A stretch of DNA of 50,292 nucleotides from an uncultured Megasphaera sp. Its GTDB lineage: Bacteria; Bacillota; Negativicutes; Veillonellales; Megasphaeraceae. Shown piece after piece: positions 32,684 through 41,706 of the stretch (position 1 is the stretch's first letter; each line of letters starts with the position of its first letter). Both the position numbers and the translations under genes were made by a program. The notes under the pieces are model-generated. The model saw only the letters and a program-made list of their open reading frames with translations, made no database searches and had not been told where the DNA came from. Location: positions 1-50,292 of the forward strand of contig NZ_CATWFF010000001.1 in the NCBI RefSeq assembly GCF_958350005.1, written 5' to 3'.

Positions 32684-35110
32684 ATGAAAAGCTCATTAAA
32701 ATGGATGCAGGAATATGTAGACGTCGATATGACGCAGGACCTGCAGGCCTTTGCAGATAAACTGACTATTGCCGGTATTCCTGTAGAACACGTGGAATAT
32801 TGGGGGAAAGAAATTAAAAAAGTCATTACAGGGAAAATTTTGCAGATCGACAAGCATCCTGATGCGGATAAACTGGTTGTCTGCCAGCTCGATGTGGGCA
32901 GTGAACAGCTGCAGATCGTAACAGGCGCTTCCAATGTGCGCGTCGGCCAGATCGTTCCCGTTGCCGTTCACGGCGCCCATCTTCCTGGCGGCGTAAAGAT
33001 CAAGAAATCCAAACTGCGCGGCGTTCCTTCCAACGGCATGCTCTGCTCGGCTCATGAACTGGGCTTTGACGACAGCGTCCTGCTGCCGGAAGAACGGAAC
33101 GGCATCTGGATTCTGCCGGAAGATACGCCCATTGGCGTCGATGCTGCCGATTATCTGGATGCCCGCGACGTCGTTTACGAATATGAACTGACGCCAAACC
33201 GGGCCGACTGCTTCTCCATGGTCGGTCTGAGCCGTGAATTTGCCGTATTAAGCGGCAAACAGGCGTCCTATCCGGATATTACTGTCGATGAATGTGAAAA
33301 ATCGATTAGCGGCAAAGTCAAAGTATCCATTGCTGATGAAGACCTGTGCAGCCGCTATGCAGCCCGCCTGTTAGTGAACGTCAAAATCGGCAAGTCTCCC
33401 TTATGGATGCAGCAGCGCCTGCGCAAATCCGGCGTCCGTCCGATTAACAACGTCGTCGATGTAACGAACTATGTCATGATCGAGCTGGGCATTCCTCTTC
33501 ATGCCTACGATTATGACAAAGTAGCAGGCCATCATCTCATTGCCCGCCGGGCAGCGGCAGGGGAAGCCATGAAGACCCTGGACGGCGTGGACCGCAAGCT
33601 TACGGACAACATGCTGGTCATTGCCGATGAAGCGAAACCGTGCTGCATTGCCGGCATTATGGGCGGCTATGATTCGGAAGTAACGGCAGATACGAAAACG
33701 GTTATTCTGGAATGTGCGTCCTTTAAGGGCTCCAATATCCGTCATACTGGACGGTCCCTGGGACTGCGCTCGGAAGCATCAGCCCGCTTTGAACGGGGCC
33801 TCGATTCGGAAGGGTGCATTCATTCCCTCGATCGCTGTGCTCAGCTGCTGCAGCAAATGGGAGCCTGCGATGTCGCCCAGGGTGTTGTCGATGTCTATCC
33901 CCGGCCGGTAGAACCGACGAAAATATCCTTTACAGCCAAACAGATCAATACGTTCCTGGGAACAGATATTGCGGAAGCCGAAATGATCGGCATGCTCGAA
34001 ACGCTGCAGTTTGCTATCGAAAAAGACGGAGACCAGCTGACTGCCGACGTTCCGTCGTACCGCGGCGACTGCACGGAAATGCCGGATATTGCCGAAGAAG
34101 TAGCCCGCGTATATGGGTATGAACACATTCCGTCGACCCGGCCATGGGCCAACATTTCCAAAGGTGAAGAAGGCTATGATCATCAGGTCAGCGAAAAAGT
34201 TTCCGCCCTTCTGAGCAGCTGCGGCCTGAATGAAACGGTGACATTCAGCTTCGTTCACCCTGATTCCCTGAAGAAACTGCTCTTTCCTGAAGGCGATCCC
34301 GTATATAAGGCCGTGCCGATTCTGAACCCGATTACGGAAGAATTTCCGTGGATGCGGACGACCCTGATTCCGTCGCTCATGGACGTACTGGTCCGCAATC
34401 AGGCCGTTAAGAATGAATCGGTTGGCATTTATGAAATTGCGCCGGTATACAAGCCAAAATCCCTGCCCATTACGGAACTTCCGGACCAGGAACTGTACGT
34501 ATCGGGCCTGCTGTACGGCAAGCGCCCTGGCGGTGAATGGCCCAATACGGCACAGCCCTATGATTTTTACGATGTCAAGGGACTGGTAGAAGCCGTTCTC
34601 ACGGGCCTTGGCATTCATGCCGATCTGGAAGTATCTGACTTTGCACCGCTTCATCCGGGCAAAGCTGCGCAGTTTGTCAAAGACGGCAAGGTTCTCTGCC
34701 GGTTTGGCGAACTCCATCCGAAAGCCATGGATAACTATGATGTAGCCGGTCCGGTTTACCTGTTTGAAATGTCCCTGACTCAGCTGCTGCCCATGGTCAA
34801 CTTGCTCCCGGACTACCACAAAGTAGCCAAATTCCCGGCTTCCAGCCGCGACCTGGCCTTCCTGGCGCCTCTTTCCGTCACCAATGCGGCCATTGTCGAT
34901 GTTATCAAAGCTGACGGCGGCCCCCATCTGGAAGCAGTTCACCTGTTTGACATGTACACAGGCAAGCAGGTGCCGCGCGGATTCAAGAGCCTGGCCTACG
35001 CGCTGGTATTCCGGTCTGAAGAAGGCACGCTGACCGACAGCGATATTCAGGAACCCGTCGATGCCATCATTGCCGATTTGAAGGAAAAACTGGGCTGCGA
35101 ACTGCGGTAG
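32684..35110 (+). CDS. pheT: phenylalanine-tRNA ligase beta subunit
   Basis: An 808-residue beta subunit. An EMAP/tRNA-binding OB fold is at about residues 40-150, the B3/B4 editing domain at about 205-380, the B5 domain at about 400-475, a catalytic-like core at about 485-700, and a C-terminal FDX-ACB anticodon-binding domain in the last 90 residues. It binds tRNA(Phe) and hydrolyses mischarged Tyr-tRNA(Phe). The AGGAGG site and 14-base gap tie it to pheS. A terminator follows. Confidence 0.97.
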   Translation: MKSSLKWMQEYVDVDMTQDLQAFADKLTIAGIPVEHVEYWGKEIKKVITGKILQIDKHPDADKLVVCQLDVGSEQLQIVTGASNVRVGQIVPVAVHGAHLPGGVKIKKSKLRGVPSNGMLCSAHELGFDDSVLLPEERNGIWILPEDTPIGVDAADYLDARDVVYEYELTPNRADCFSMVGLSREFAVLSGKQASYPDITVDECEKSISGKVKVSIADEDLCSRYAARLLVNVKIGKSPLWMQQRLRKSGVRPINNVVDVTNYVMIELGIPLHAYDYDKVAGHHLIARRAAAGEAMKTLDGVDRKLTDNMLVIADEAKPCCIAGIMGGYDSEVTADTKTVILECASFKGSNIRHTGRSLGLRSEASARFERGLDSEGCIHSLDRCAQLLQQMGACDVAQGVVDVYPRPVEPTKISFTAKQINTFLGTDIAEAEMIGMLETLQFAIEKDGDQLTADVPSYRGDCTEMPDIAEEVARVYGYEHIPSTRPWANISKGEEGYDHQVSEKVSALLSSCGLNETVTFSFVHPDSLKKLLFPEGDPVYKAVPILNPITEEFPWMRTTLIPSLMDVLVRNQAVKNESVGIYEIAPVYKPKSLPITELPDQELYVSGLLYGKRPGGEWPNTAQPYDFYDVKGLVEAVLTGLGIHADLEVSDFAPLHPGKAAQFVKDGKVLCRFGELHPKAMDNYDVAGPVYLFEMSLTQLLPMVNLLPDYHKVAKFPASSRDLAFLAPLSVTNAAIVDVIKADGGPHLEAVHLFDMYTGKQVPRGFKSLAYALVFRSEEGTLTDSDIQEPVDAIIADLKEKLGCELR

Positions 35111-35126
35111 CAGCCGGCTCTACAGG

Positions 35127-35155
35127 AAAAACGGCTTCTGCGGAAGCCGTTTTTT
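35127..35155 (+). terminator. terminator after pheT
   Basis: Stem AACGGCTTC / GAAGCCGTT with a TGCG loop, flanked by A and followed by a run of T; it may work in both directions. Confidence 0.9.
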
Positions 35156-35182
35156 AGGTACTGCAGCCAGTCAAAAAGTTTA

Positions 35183-35211
35183 TTGTAAAAAAAGTAAAGT
35201 TGTGGTATGAT
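35183..35211 (+). promoter_or_regulatory. promoter of the tig-clpP-clpX unit
   Basis: TTGTAA at 35183-35188 and TATGAT at 35206-35211 with a 17-base spacer, leaving a leader of about 60 bases before tig. Confidence 0.7.
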
Positions 35212-35278
35212 GGAGAGCGTAGTATGGTATTTTAGAGATAATTTAGGGTGAAGAACCCATAAGGAGGACATAATTAGA

Positions 35279-36640
35279 ATGAACGTAACTGTTAATGAAG
35301 TAGACCAGCACAAAGTAACCCTGCATATTGAAGTTCCTGCAAAGGATGCTTCCAAGGCAGCTGCCGCAGCCTGCAAAAACCTGGCAAGCCGGGTCAATAT
35401 CCCTGGCTTCCGTAAAGGCAAGGCTCCGCGCATGGTACTGGAAAGCTTCTTGGGCAAAGATGCTGTCAAACAGGAAGTCTTTGAAGCCATTGCCAATAAA
35501 GCGTACAGCGATGCATTAAAAGAAAAGGATATTGTCCCTGTAACGGATCCGGAAATCAAAGTTATTTCTGATGAAAAGGGTAAAGATGTCGTATTCGAAG
35601 CAACAATTACCAAGAAACCGGCTGTTAAGCTGGGCGAATACAAAGGCATTGCCATTGCCAAAGATACGGTTTCCGTTACGGACGAAGATGTAGCCAAAGA
35701 ACTGGCTAACCTCCAGAAACAGCACGCCAAGCTCGTCGTAGCTCCGGAAGGAACGGAACTGGCAAAAGACGACTTTGCCATTATTGATTTCAAAGGCACT
35801 GTAGACGGCAAGGCCTTTGAAGGCGGCGAAGGCAAGGCATATCCGCTGCAGATCGGTTCGGGCAGCTTTATTCCGGGCTTTGAAGATCAGCTGCTGGGCT
35901 GCAAGGCCGGTGATGAAAAGGACGTTACTGTTACGTTCCCGGAAGACTACTTTGAAAAATCTCTGGCCGGCAAAGAAGCTGTATTTGCCGTTAAAGTCAA
36001 CGATGTAAAACGGAGTGAACTTCCGGCCATTGACGATGAATTTGCCAAAGAAGCCGGCAAGTTTGATTCCGTTGATGAACTGAAAGCCGATATCCGCAAG
36101 CGTCTGGAATCGAAAGCGTCCTTCCAGGCTCTGGAAAAATTCAATTCCGAAGTACTGAAGACCGCCGTCAACGCTGCGGAAGTAGATATTCCCCAGGTCA
36201 TGATTGATGACAAAATCGATCAGATGATCGAAGAACTGTCGATGAAACTGGAAACACAGCGCATGAATCTTGATGACTATCTGAAATACATGGGCCAGGA
36301 TATGGACAAACTGAAAGAACAGTATGCCGGACCGGCCAAAGAAAACGTCAAGATGGATCTGGTTCTCGAAGCCATTGCCAAAGCAGAAAAGATTGAAGTA
36401 AAAGACATTGATCTGCAGGCAGAAATCATTACGATGGCCCAGAACTTCGGCGCTGATCCGAAAGAAGTTTACAAAATTATTATGAAAGAAAACCGCGTTC
36501 CCATGCTTGTCCAGTCTGTTGGCCGCAAGAAAGCAGCAAGCTTCATTCTGAAGAATGCTGTCGATACGAATGAAAAAGCTGCCAAGGCTGAAGAACCTGA
36601 AGTAGAAAAGGTAAAGGCTGAAGACAAACCGGAAGCGTAA
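35279..36640 (+). CDS. tig: trigger factor
   Basis: A 453-residue ribosome-bound chaperone and prolyl isomerase. The N-terminal ribosome-docking signature GFRKGKAPR is near residue 42. The FKBP-type PPIase domain spans about residues 155-245 (FAIIDFKGTVDG ... IPGFEDQLLG), and the rest is the helical chaperone arm. The C-terminus is a charged Lys/Glu/Ala tail that the average family member lacks. An AAGGAGG site precedes the ATG. The order tig-clpP-clpX-lon-engB is standard for Firmicutes. Confidence 0.97.
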   Translation: MNVTVNEVDQHKVTLHIEVPAKDASKAAAAACKNLASRVNIPGFRKGKAPRMVLESFLGKDAVKQEVFEAIANKAYSDALKEKDIVPVTDPEIKVISDEKGKDVVFEATITKKPAVKLGEYKGIAIAKDTVSVTDEDVAKELANLQKQHAKLVVAPEGTELAKDDFAIIDFKGTVDGKAFEGGEGKAYPLQIGSGSFIPGFEDQLLGCKAGDEKDVTVTFPEDYFEKSLAGKEAVFAVKVNDVKRSELPAIDDEFAKEAGKFDSVDELKADIRKRLESKASFQALEKFNSEVLKTAVNAAEVDIPQVMIDDKIDQMIEELSMKLETQRMNLDDYLKYMGQDMDKLKEQYAGPAKENVKMDLVLEAIAKAEKIEVKDIDLQAEIITMAQNFGADPKEVYKIIMKENRVPMLVQSVGRKKAASFILKNAVDTNEKAAKAEEPEVEKVKAEDKPEA

Positions 36641-36657
36641 GATCCGGAGGTGTTTAT

Positions 36658-37260
36658 ATGAGTATGTATGTTCCCATTGTCGTCGAACAGACGTCGCAGG
36701 GTGAACGAAGCTATGATATTTATTCCCGTCTTCTGAAGGACCGCATCGTATTTTTGGGAGGTCCTATTGACGATACGACGGCAAATATTATTATTGCTCA
36801 GCTTCTGTTTCTGGAAGCTGATAATCCAGACAAGGATATTCATCTGTACATTAACAGTCCCGGCGGCGTCGTTACAGCCGGCATGGCTATTTATGACACG
36901 ATGCAGTATATTAAGCCGGACGTTTCGACGATCTGCGTCGGTTCCGCAGCCAGCATGGCTTCTGTCCTGCTGGCAGCCGGCGCAAAGGGCAAGCGCTTTG
37001 CCCTGCCTCATTCGCAGGTCATGATTCACCAGCCTCTGGGCGGTGTGCAGGGCCAGGCTACGGAAATTGAAATCCATGCCCGTGAAATCCTGCGGATGCG
37101 GAAAGAACTGAACGGCCTGTTGGCTCAGCATACGGGTCAGCCTATTGAAGTTATCCAGAAGGATACGGACCGGGATAACTTCATGACTGCCGCCGATGCC
37201 AAGGCCTATGGCCTGGTCGATGAAATCCTGACTCGTCCTCAGGATGCGGTAAAAGACTAG
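36658..37260 (+). CDS. clpP: ATP-dependent Clp protease proteolytic subunit
   Basis: A 200-residue serine peptidase forming the 14-mer barrel that works with ClpX. The catalytic triad is visible: Ser99 in GSAASMAS, His124 in MIHQP, and Asp173 in DTDRDNFM. It starts 17 bases after tig with a GGAGGTG site and ends 19 bases before clpX. Confidence 0.98.
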   Translation: MSMYVPIVVEQTSQGERSYDIYSRLLKDRIVFLGGPIDDTTANIIIAQLLFLEADNPDKDIHLYINSPGGVVTAGMAIYDTMQYIKPDVSTICVGSAASMASVLLAAGAKGKRFALPHSQVMIHQPLGGVQGQATEIEIHAREILRMRKELNGLLAQHTGQPIEVIQKDTDRDNFMTAADAKAYGLVDEILTRPQDAVKD

Positions 37261-37279
37261 AGAAACAGGAGGAAGACTT

Positions 37280-38512
37280 GTGAACGATAAGAACGATGAA
37301 CCGAGATGCAGTTTCTGCGGCCGGCCGCAAAGTGAAGTGCAGAAGCTCATTGCCGGGCCAGGCGTGTATATTTGCGACGAATGCATTGCCGTTGCGCAGC
37401 ACATCCTGGAAGAAGAAAAACAGGATGTATCGTCTGACTTCCAACTGAAAGATCTGCCGACGCCGCATCAAATCAAGGAAACGCTGGATGAATATGTCAT
37501 CGGCCAGGAAGCGGCCAAAAAGACACTGTCCGTTGCCGTGTACAACCACTATAAGCGGCTGCAGACCCACAGTGTCGTCGAAGACGTAGAACTGCAGAAA
37601 TCCAACATTATCATGGTCGGTCCCACAGGGAGCGGCAAAACCCTGCTGGCTCAGACGCTGGCCCGGCTGCTGGATGTTCCCTTTGCCATTGCCGATGCGA
37701 CGAGCCTGACCGAAGCCGGTTACGTTGGCGAAGACGTTGAAAACTGTCTGCTCAAACTGATTCAGGCAGCAGATTACGATATTGCCAAGGCCGAACGGGG
37801 CATTATCTATATCGACGAAATCGATAAGATTGCCCGGAAATCGGAAAATCCGTCGATTACGCGCGATGTTTCCGGTGAAGGCGTACAGCAGGCGCTGCTG
37901 AAAATCCTGGAAGGCACCATTGCCGGTGTTCCGCCTCAGGGCGGACGGAAGCATCCCCACCAGGAAATGCTGCAAATCGATACGACCAATATTCTCTTTA
38001 TCTGCGGCGGTGCCTTCGACGGCATTGACAAGACGATTTTAAACCGGACGACAGATAAAAACATGGGTTTTGGCGCCGATATTCATTCCAAAACGGAACA
38101 TTCTGTAGAATCGCTGTTAAAGGAAATTATTCCTACAGACCTGCAGAAGTTCGGCCTCATTCCCGAATTAATCGGCCGTCTTCCCGTACTGGTTACACTG
38201 AATCCTCTCGATGAAGACGCCATGGTTCACATCCTGACGGAACCGAAAAATGCTCTGGTCAAACAGTATCAGAAGATGCTGGACATGGATCATGTAGAAC
38301 TGACCTTTACGCCGGAAGCGCTGCGGGCCATTGCCAAAGAAGCACTGCGCCGGAACACAGGGGCCCGGGGACTGCGATCCATTATTGAACGCATTATGCT
38401 GGACGTCATGTTTGATGTGCCGAGCCGCAAAGATGTGGAAAAATGCGTAGTTACAGAAGACTGCGTAACCAAAGGCGTAGAGCCTGAGCTTGTATTAAAA
38501 CAGGCAAAATGA
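37280..38512 (+). CDS. clpX: ATP-dependent Clp protease ATP-binding subunit ClpX
   Basis: A 410-residue AAA+ unfoldase. An N-terminal zinc-binding domain uses C10, C13, C32 and C35. The Walker A loop GPTGSGKT is near residue 114, Walker B IYIDEIDKI near residue 176, and the IGF loop that docks into ClpP reads FGADIHS-adjacent (MGFGADI near residue 259); the core RPELIGR-like segment is IPELIGRLP. It starts with GTG, preceded by AGGAGGAAG. A terminator hairpin follows directly. Confidence 0.97.
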   Translation: MNDKNDEPRCSFCGRPQSEVQKLIAGPGVYICDECIAVAQHILEEEKQDVSSDFQLKDLPTPHQIKETLDEYVIGQEAAKKTLSVAVYNHYKRLQTHSVVEDVELQKSNIIMVGPTGSGKTLLAQTLARLLDVPFAIADATSLTEAGYVGEDVENCLLKLIQAADYDIAKAERGIIYIDEIDKIARKSENPSITRDVSGEGVQQALLKILEGTIAGVPPQGGRKHPHQEMLQIDTTNILFICGGAFDGIDKTILNRTTDKNMGFGADIHSKTEHSVESLLKEIIPTDLQKFGLIPELIGRLPVLVTLNPLDEDAMVHILTEPKNALVKQYQKMLDMDHVELTFTPEALRAIAKEALRRNTGARGLRSIIERIMLDVMFDVPSRKDVEKCVVTEDCVTKGVEPELVLKQAK

Positions 38513-38518
38513 TATACT
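38490..38518 (+). promoter_or_regulatory. possible lon promoter at the end of clpX
   Basis: TTGTAT at 38490-38495 and TATACT at 38513-38518 are 17 bases apart. The predicted start site is at about 38525, right at the base of the clpX terminator hairpin, so a lon transcript from here would carry the hairpin at its very 5' end. No other promoter is apparent before lon. Confidence 0.45.
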
Positions 38519-38526
38519 ATAAGAAT

Positions 38527-38563
38527 AAAACTCATTTCTTGTGCTGGAAATGAGTTTTATTTT
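38527..38563 (+). terminator. terminator between clpX and lon
   Basis: A perfect 12-bp stem (AAAACTCATTTC / GAAATGAGTTTT) with an 8-base loop and a T-rich tail. Confidence 0.85.
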
Positions 38564-38587
38564 TAAATTAAAGAAGGTGAAGTATAT

Positions 38588-40903
38588 ATGAATGAACAAG
38601 ATATTTTAGCCATGCCCTTCATCCCTTTGCGGGGGCTTGTTGTATATCCGAAGCTGCTCAGCCATATTGATGTGGGCCGGGATAAATCGCTGGCAGCTGT
38701 CGATTACGCCATGGAACACGACCGCATGCTGATCGTGTCGGCTCAGATCGATGAAGATATTGATAATCCGGGCTTTGATGATGTCTATCAGATTGGCACG
38801 GTCGTGAAGATTCAGCAGCTTCTCCGCCTGCCAGGCGGCATGGTCCGCCTTCTGGTAGACGGTGTTTCCCGCGTTCAGCTGCAGGGGTTTTCCAATAAGC
38901 GGGACTACCTGGAAGTAGCAGCCGTCAAGGTTGCCGATGTGGAAGTAAATGCTGTCGAAGAAGAAGCACTGCGCCGCCTGGTTTACAAGAAGTTTATGAG
39001 CTGGCTGGAAAACCTGCGCAACGGCGATGAACTGAAAGAACGGGCGAAGGATATTGAACTGCCCGGCGTTCTGGCCGATTTTGTAACCTCTCAGCTCCCT
39101 GTGCGCCTTATCGTACAGCAGCAGATGCTGGAAACGGTGGAAGTAGGCGTGCGGCTCCGCCGTGCCAGTGAACTCCTCGATACGGAAGTAGACATTGCCA
39201 ATCTGGAATCGTCCCTGAACATGGAAGTGCGCAATAAGCTGGATCAGCAGCAAAAGGAATATTATCTCCGCGAAAAGATCAAGGCCATTCATCAGGAACT
39301 GGGCGATAAAGTCGATAAAGATACGGAAATGCAGGAACTGCGCAAAAAAATCCGTAAAATGAAACTGGCGAAGAAGATAGAAGAACCGCTGCTGAAAGAA
39401 GTGGACCGCCTCGATTCCATGCCGCCTATGATGCCGGAATCGGCCATTATCCGTACGTACCTGGACTGGGCCATGGCGCTGCCGTGGAAAAAGGAAACAA
39501 AAGACCGGCTCGATCTGGAAGAAGCGCAGAACGTACTGGATGAAGATCACTACGGCCTGAAAAAAGTAAAGGAACGGATTATTGAATATCTGGCGGTCAA
39601 ACAGCTGACGCACAGCTTAAAAGGTCCGATTTTGTGCTTCGTCGGTCCTCCGGGCACGGGCAAGACCAGTATTGCCCGCTCCATTGCCCGGGCCATGAAC
39701 CGCAAGTATGTGCGCGTGTCCCTGGGCGGCGTCCGCGATGAAGCAGAAATCCGCGGCCATCGCCGGACCTACATCGGCGCACTGCCGGGGCGGATTATTT
39801 CCGGCATGAAGCAGGCCGGCGTCAAGAACCCGGTGTTTCTCCTGGATGAAATCGACAAGATGACGTCCGATATGCGCGGCGATCCGTCAGCAGCTCTCCT
39901 GGAAGTACTGGACCCGGAACAGAATAATGCCTTCAGCGACCATTTTATTGAAATCCCCTTTGATTTGTCCAAAGTGTTCTGGATTACGACGGCCAATGTG
40001 GTCAGTGATATTCCCCGGCCTCTGCTGGACCGAATGGAAATCATTGAGTTTACCAGTTATACAGAAGAAGAAAAGGTTCAGATTGCCAAACAGTACCTCG
40101 TACCGAAGCAGATCAAGGAAAACGGTCTGCGCGCCAGTCAGGCCCGGTTTTCCGATGCCGTGCTGCGTTCCATTATTGAAGGATATACGCGGGAATCTGG
40201 CGTGCGTACGCTGGAAAAGATGATTGGCGCCGTGTGCCGGAAAGTGGGAAAATCCCTGCTCCTTCCTGATGAAGATACCCTTACGGTGTCGGTAAAAAAT
40301 ATACCGGCCATGTTGGGACCGGTTAAATTTTTGCCGGAAACGGTGAATAAACAGGATGAAGTCGGCATCGTCACCGGCATGGCCTGGACGCAGGTCGGCG
40401 GGGAAGTCCTCGAAACGGAAGCCGTAGCCGTCAAAGGCAAGGGAACGCTGAAGCTGACCGGTCAGCTGGGCAGTGTCATGAAGGAATCGGCTGAAGCCGG
40501 CATGACCTATATTCGCCGCCGGGCCAGTGATCTGGGCCTGAAAGACGATTTTTATTCCCATCTGGATATTCACATTCATCTGCCGGAAGGGGCCATTCCC
40601 AAAGACGGCCCGTCTGCAGGGATTACCATGGCCACAGCCCTGGCTTCAGCCCTGACGGGCAGGCCTGTGCGCCACGACGTTGCCATGACCGGTGAAATTA
40701 CGCTGCGCGGAACCGTTCTTCCTGTAGGGGGCATTAAGGAAAAAGTCATTGCTGCTCATCGGGCAGGCATTAAAAAAATCCTCCTGCCGGAAGAAAACAA
40801 ACGGGATATGGATGATGTGCCCCAGTCGGTCAAAAAAGACGTTACCTTCGTATTTGTACACAATATGGATGAAGTGCTCGATCAGGCACTGGTGAAGTCA
40901 TAA
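38588..40903 (+). CDS. lon: ATP-dependent protease Lon
   Basis: A 771-residue LonA protease. The N-terminal substrate-recognition domain covers about residues 10-205, followed by a coiled-coil stretch and the AAA+ module with Walker A GPPGTGKTS near residue 352. The C-terminal peptidase has catalytic Ser676 in KDGPSAG and the paired Lys expected near 719. It lacks membrane spans, so it is bacterial LonA rather than LonB. It degrades misfolded and regulatory proteins. Its stop codon shares one base with the engB start (TAATG), so the two are coupled. Confidence 0.98.
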   Translation: MNEQDILAMPFIPLRGLVVYPKLLSHIDVGRDKSLAAVDYAMEHDRMLIVSAQIDEDIDNPGFDDVYQIGTVVKIQQLLRLPGGMVRLLVDGVSRVQLQGFSNKRDYLEVAAVKVADVEVNAVEEEALRRLVYKKFMSWLENLRNGDELKERAKDIELPGVLADFVTSQLPVRLIVQQQMLETVEVGVRLRRASELLDTEVDIANLESSLNMEVRNKLDQQQKEYYLREKIKAIHQELGDKVDKDTEMQELRKKIRKMKLAKKIEEPLLKEVDRLDSMPPMMPESAIIRTYLDWAMALPWKKETKDRLDLEEAQNVLDEDHYGLKKVKERIIEYLAVKQLTHSLKGPILCFVGPPGTGKTSIARSIARAMNRKYVRVSLGGVRDEAEIRGHRRTYIGALPGRIISGMKQAGVKNPVFLLDEIDKMTSDMRGDPSAALLEVLDPEQNNAFSDHFIEIPFDLSKVFWITTANVVSDIPRPLLDRMEIIEFTSYTEEEKVQIAKQYLVPKQIKENGLRASQARFSDAVLRSIIEGYTRESGVRTLEKMIGAVCRKVGKSLLLPDEDTLTVSVKNIPAMLGPVKFLPETVNKQDEVGIVTGMAWTQVGGEVLETEAVAVKGKGTLKLTGQLGSVMKESAEAGMTYIRRRASDLGLKDDFYSHLDIHIHLPEGAIPKDGPSAGITMATALASALTGRPVRHDVAMTGEITLRGTVLPVGGIKEKVIAAHRAGIKKILLPEENKRDMDDVPQSVKKDVTFVFVHNMDEVLDQALVKS

Positions 40904-41535
40904 TGGCAGCAGAACTGCAGATCATCAACCCCAAGTATGCTGCCTCAGCCGTTCGTCCGGATCAGTATCCTGCCGGGGACAGAGGAGAAATTGCCTTTCT
41001 GGGGCGCTCCAATGTGGGCAAGTCCAGCCTGATTAACTCCCTGTGCAATTACCGGGGCCTGGCCCGGGTCAGCGGTGAGCCGGGAAAGACGCAGACCATT
41101 AATTATTTTACAGCAGCCCTGCGGGAACGGAATGGGGAGGATATCCGAAAAATCCCCTTCTTTCTCGTCGATCTGCCTGGCTATGGCTTTGCCCGGACCG
41201 GGGGAAAGAACCGGCAGATCTGGAGTGATTTTATTGGCCAATACGTAACGACATCGCCGCGGCTGACCTTGCTGTGCCTTCTTGTCGACCTGCGGCATCC
41301 GGGCCTTTCCATTGACTGTCAGGCCTATGAGTGGCTTACAGCTCATGACATTCCGCTGCAGATTATCGGCACGAAAGCAGATAAGCTGAAAAGCAGTGAA
41401 AAACAGAAAAATCTGGCTCAGCTCAACCGCCTGTTTCCGACAGCGTACAAGGCCATTGCCTACTCGTCGCTGAAGCGGGAAGGAACGCAGCAGCTGCTGG
41501 CCCATATGCTGGAACGGCTGGAGCCAGCGACATAA
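40903..41535 (+). CDS. engB: ribosome-biogenesis GTPase EngB/YsxC
   Basis: A 210-residue GTPase of the YihA/EngB family needed for 50S subunit assembly. The nucleotide motifs are G1 GRSNVGKSS near residue 32, G3 DLPGYG near residue 91, G4 TKAD near residue 155 and G5 YSSLKREG near residue 187. It follows lon by a one-base overlap, its usual neighbour, and is closed by a terminator. Confidence 0.96.
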   Translation: MAAELQIINPKYAASAVRPDQYPAGDRGEIAFLGRSNVGKSSLINSLCNYRGLARVSGEPGKTQTINYFTAALRERNGEDIRKIPFFLVDLPGYGFARTGGKNRQIWSDFIGQYVTTSPRLTLLCLLVDLRHPGLSIDCQAYEWLTAHDIPLQIIGTKADKLKSSEKQKNLAQLNRLFPTAYKAIAYSSLKREGTQQLLAHMLERLEPAT

Positions 41536-41547
41536 CAGACAGCCCTG

Positions 41548-41578
41548 TCCGGCGCCGGTTTGGCGCCGGATATTTTTC
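41548..41578 (+). terminator. terminator after engB
   Basis: A perfect 9-bp GC-rich stem (TCCGGCGCC / GGCGCCGGA) with a 5-base loop and a T-rich tail. Confidence 0.9.
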
Positions 41579-41641
41579 TGGAAAATACAGGCTTCATTTG
41601 GTATAATAACTAAGATAAGGACAATGAGGTATGACCATATT

Positions 41642-41671
41642 TTGACAGTAAAAACCTTGGGGTGGTATAAT
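41642..41671 (+). promoter_or_regulatory. promoter of the GT2 gene
   Basis: A consensus TTGACA (41642-41647) and TATAAT (41666-41671) with an 18-base spacer. The predicted start site (about 41678) is downstream of the first possible ATG at 41674, which argues that translation begins at the later ATG (41707). A second TATAAT at 41602-41607 has no good -35. Confidence 0.75.
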
Positions 41672-41706
41672 AAATGATGGATAGATGTAATCAGAAAGAC
41701 GGAGCT

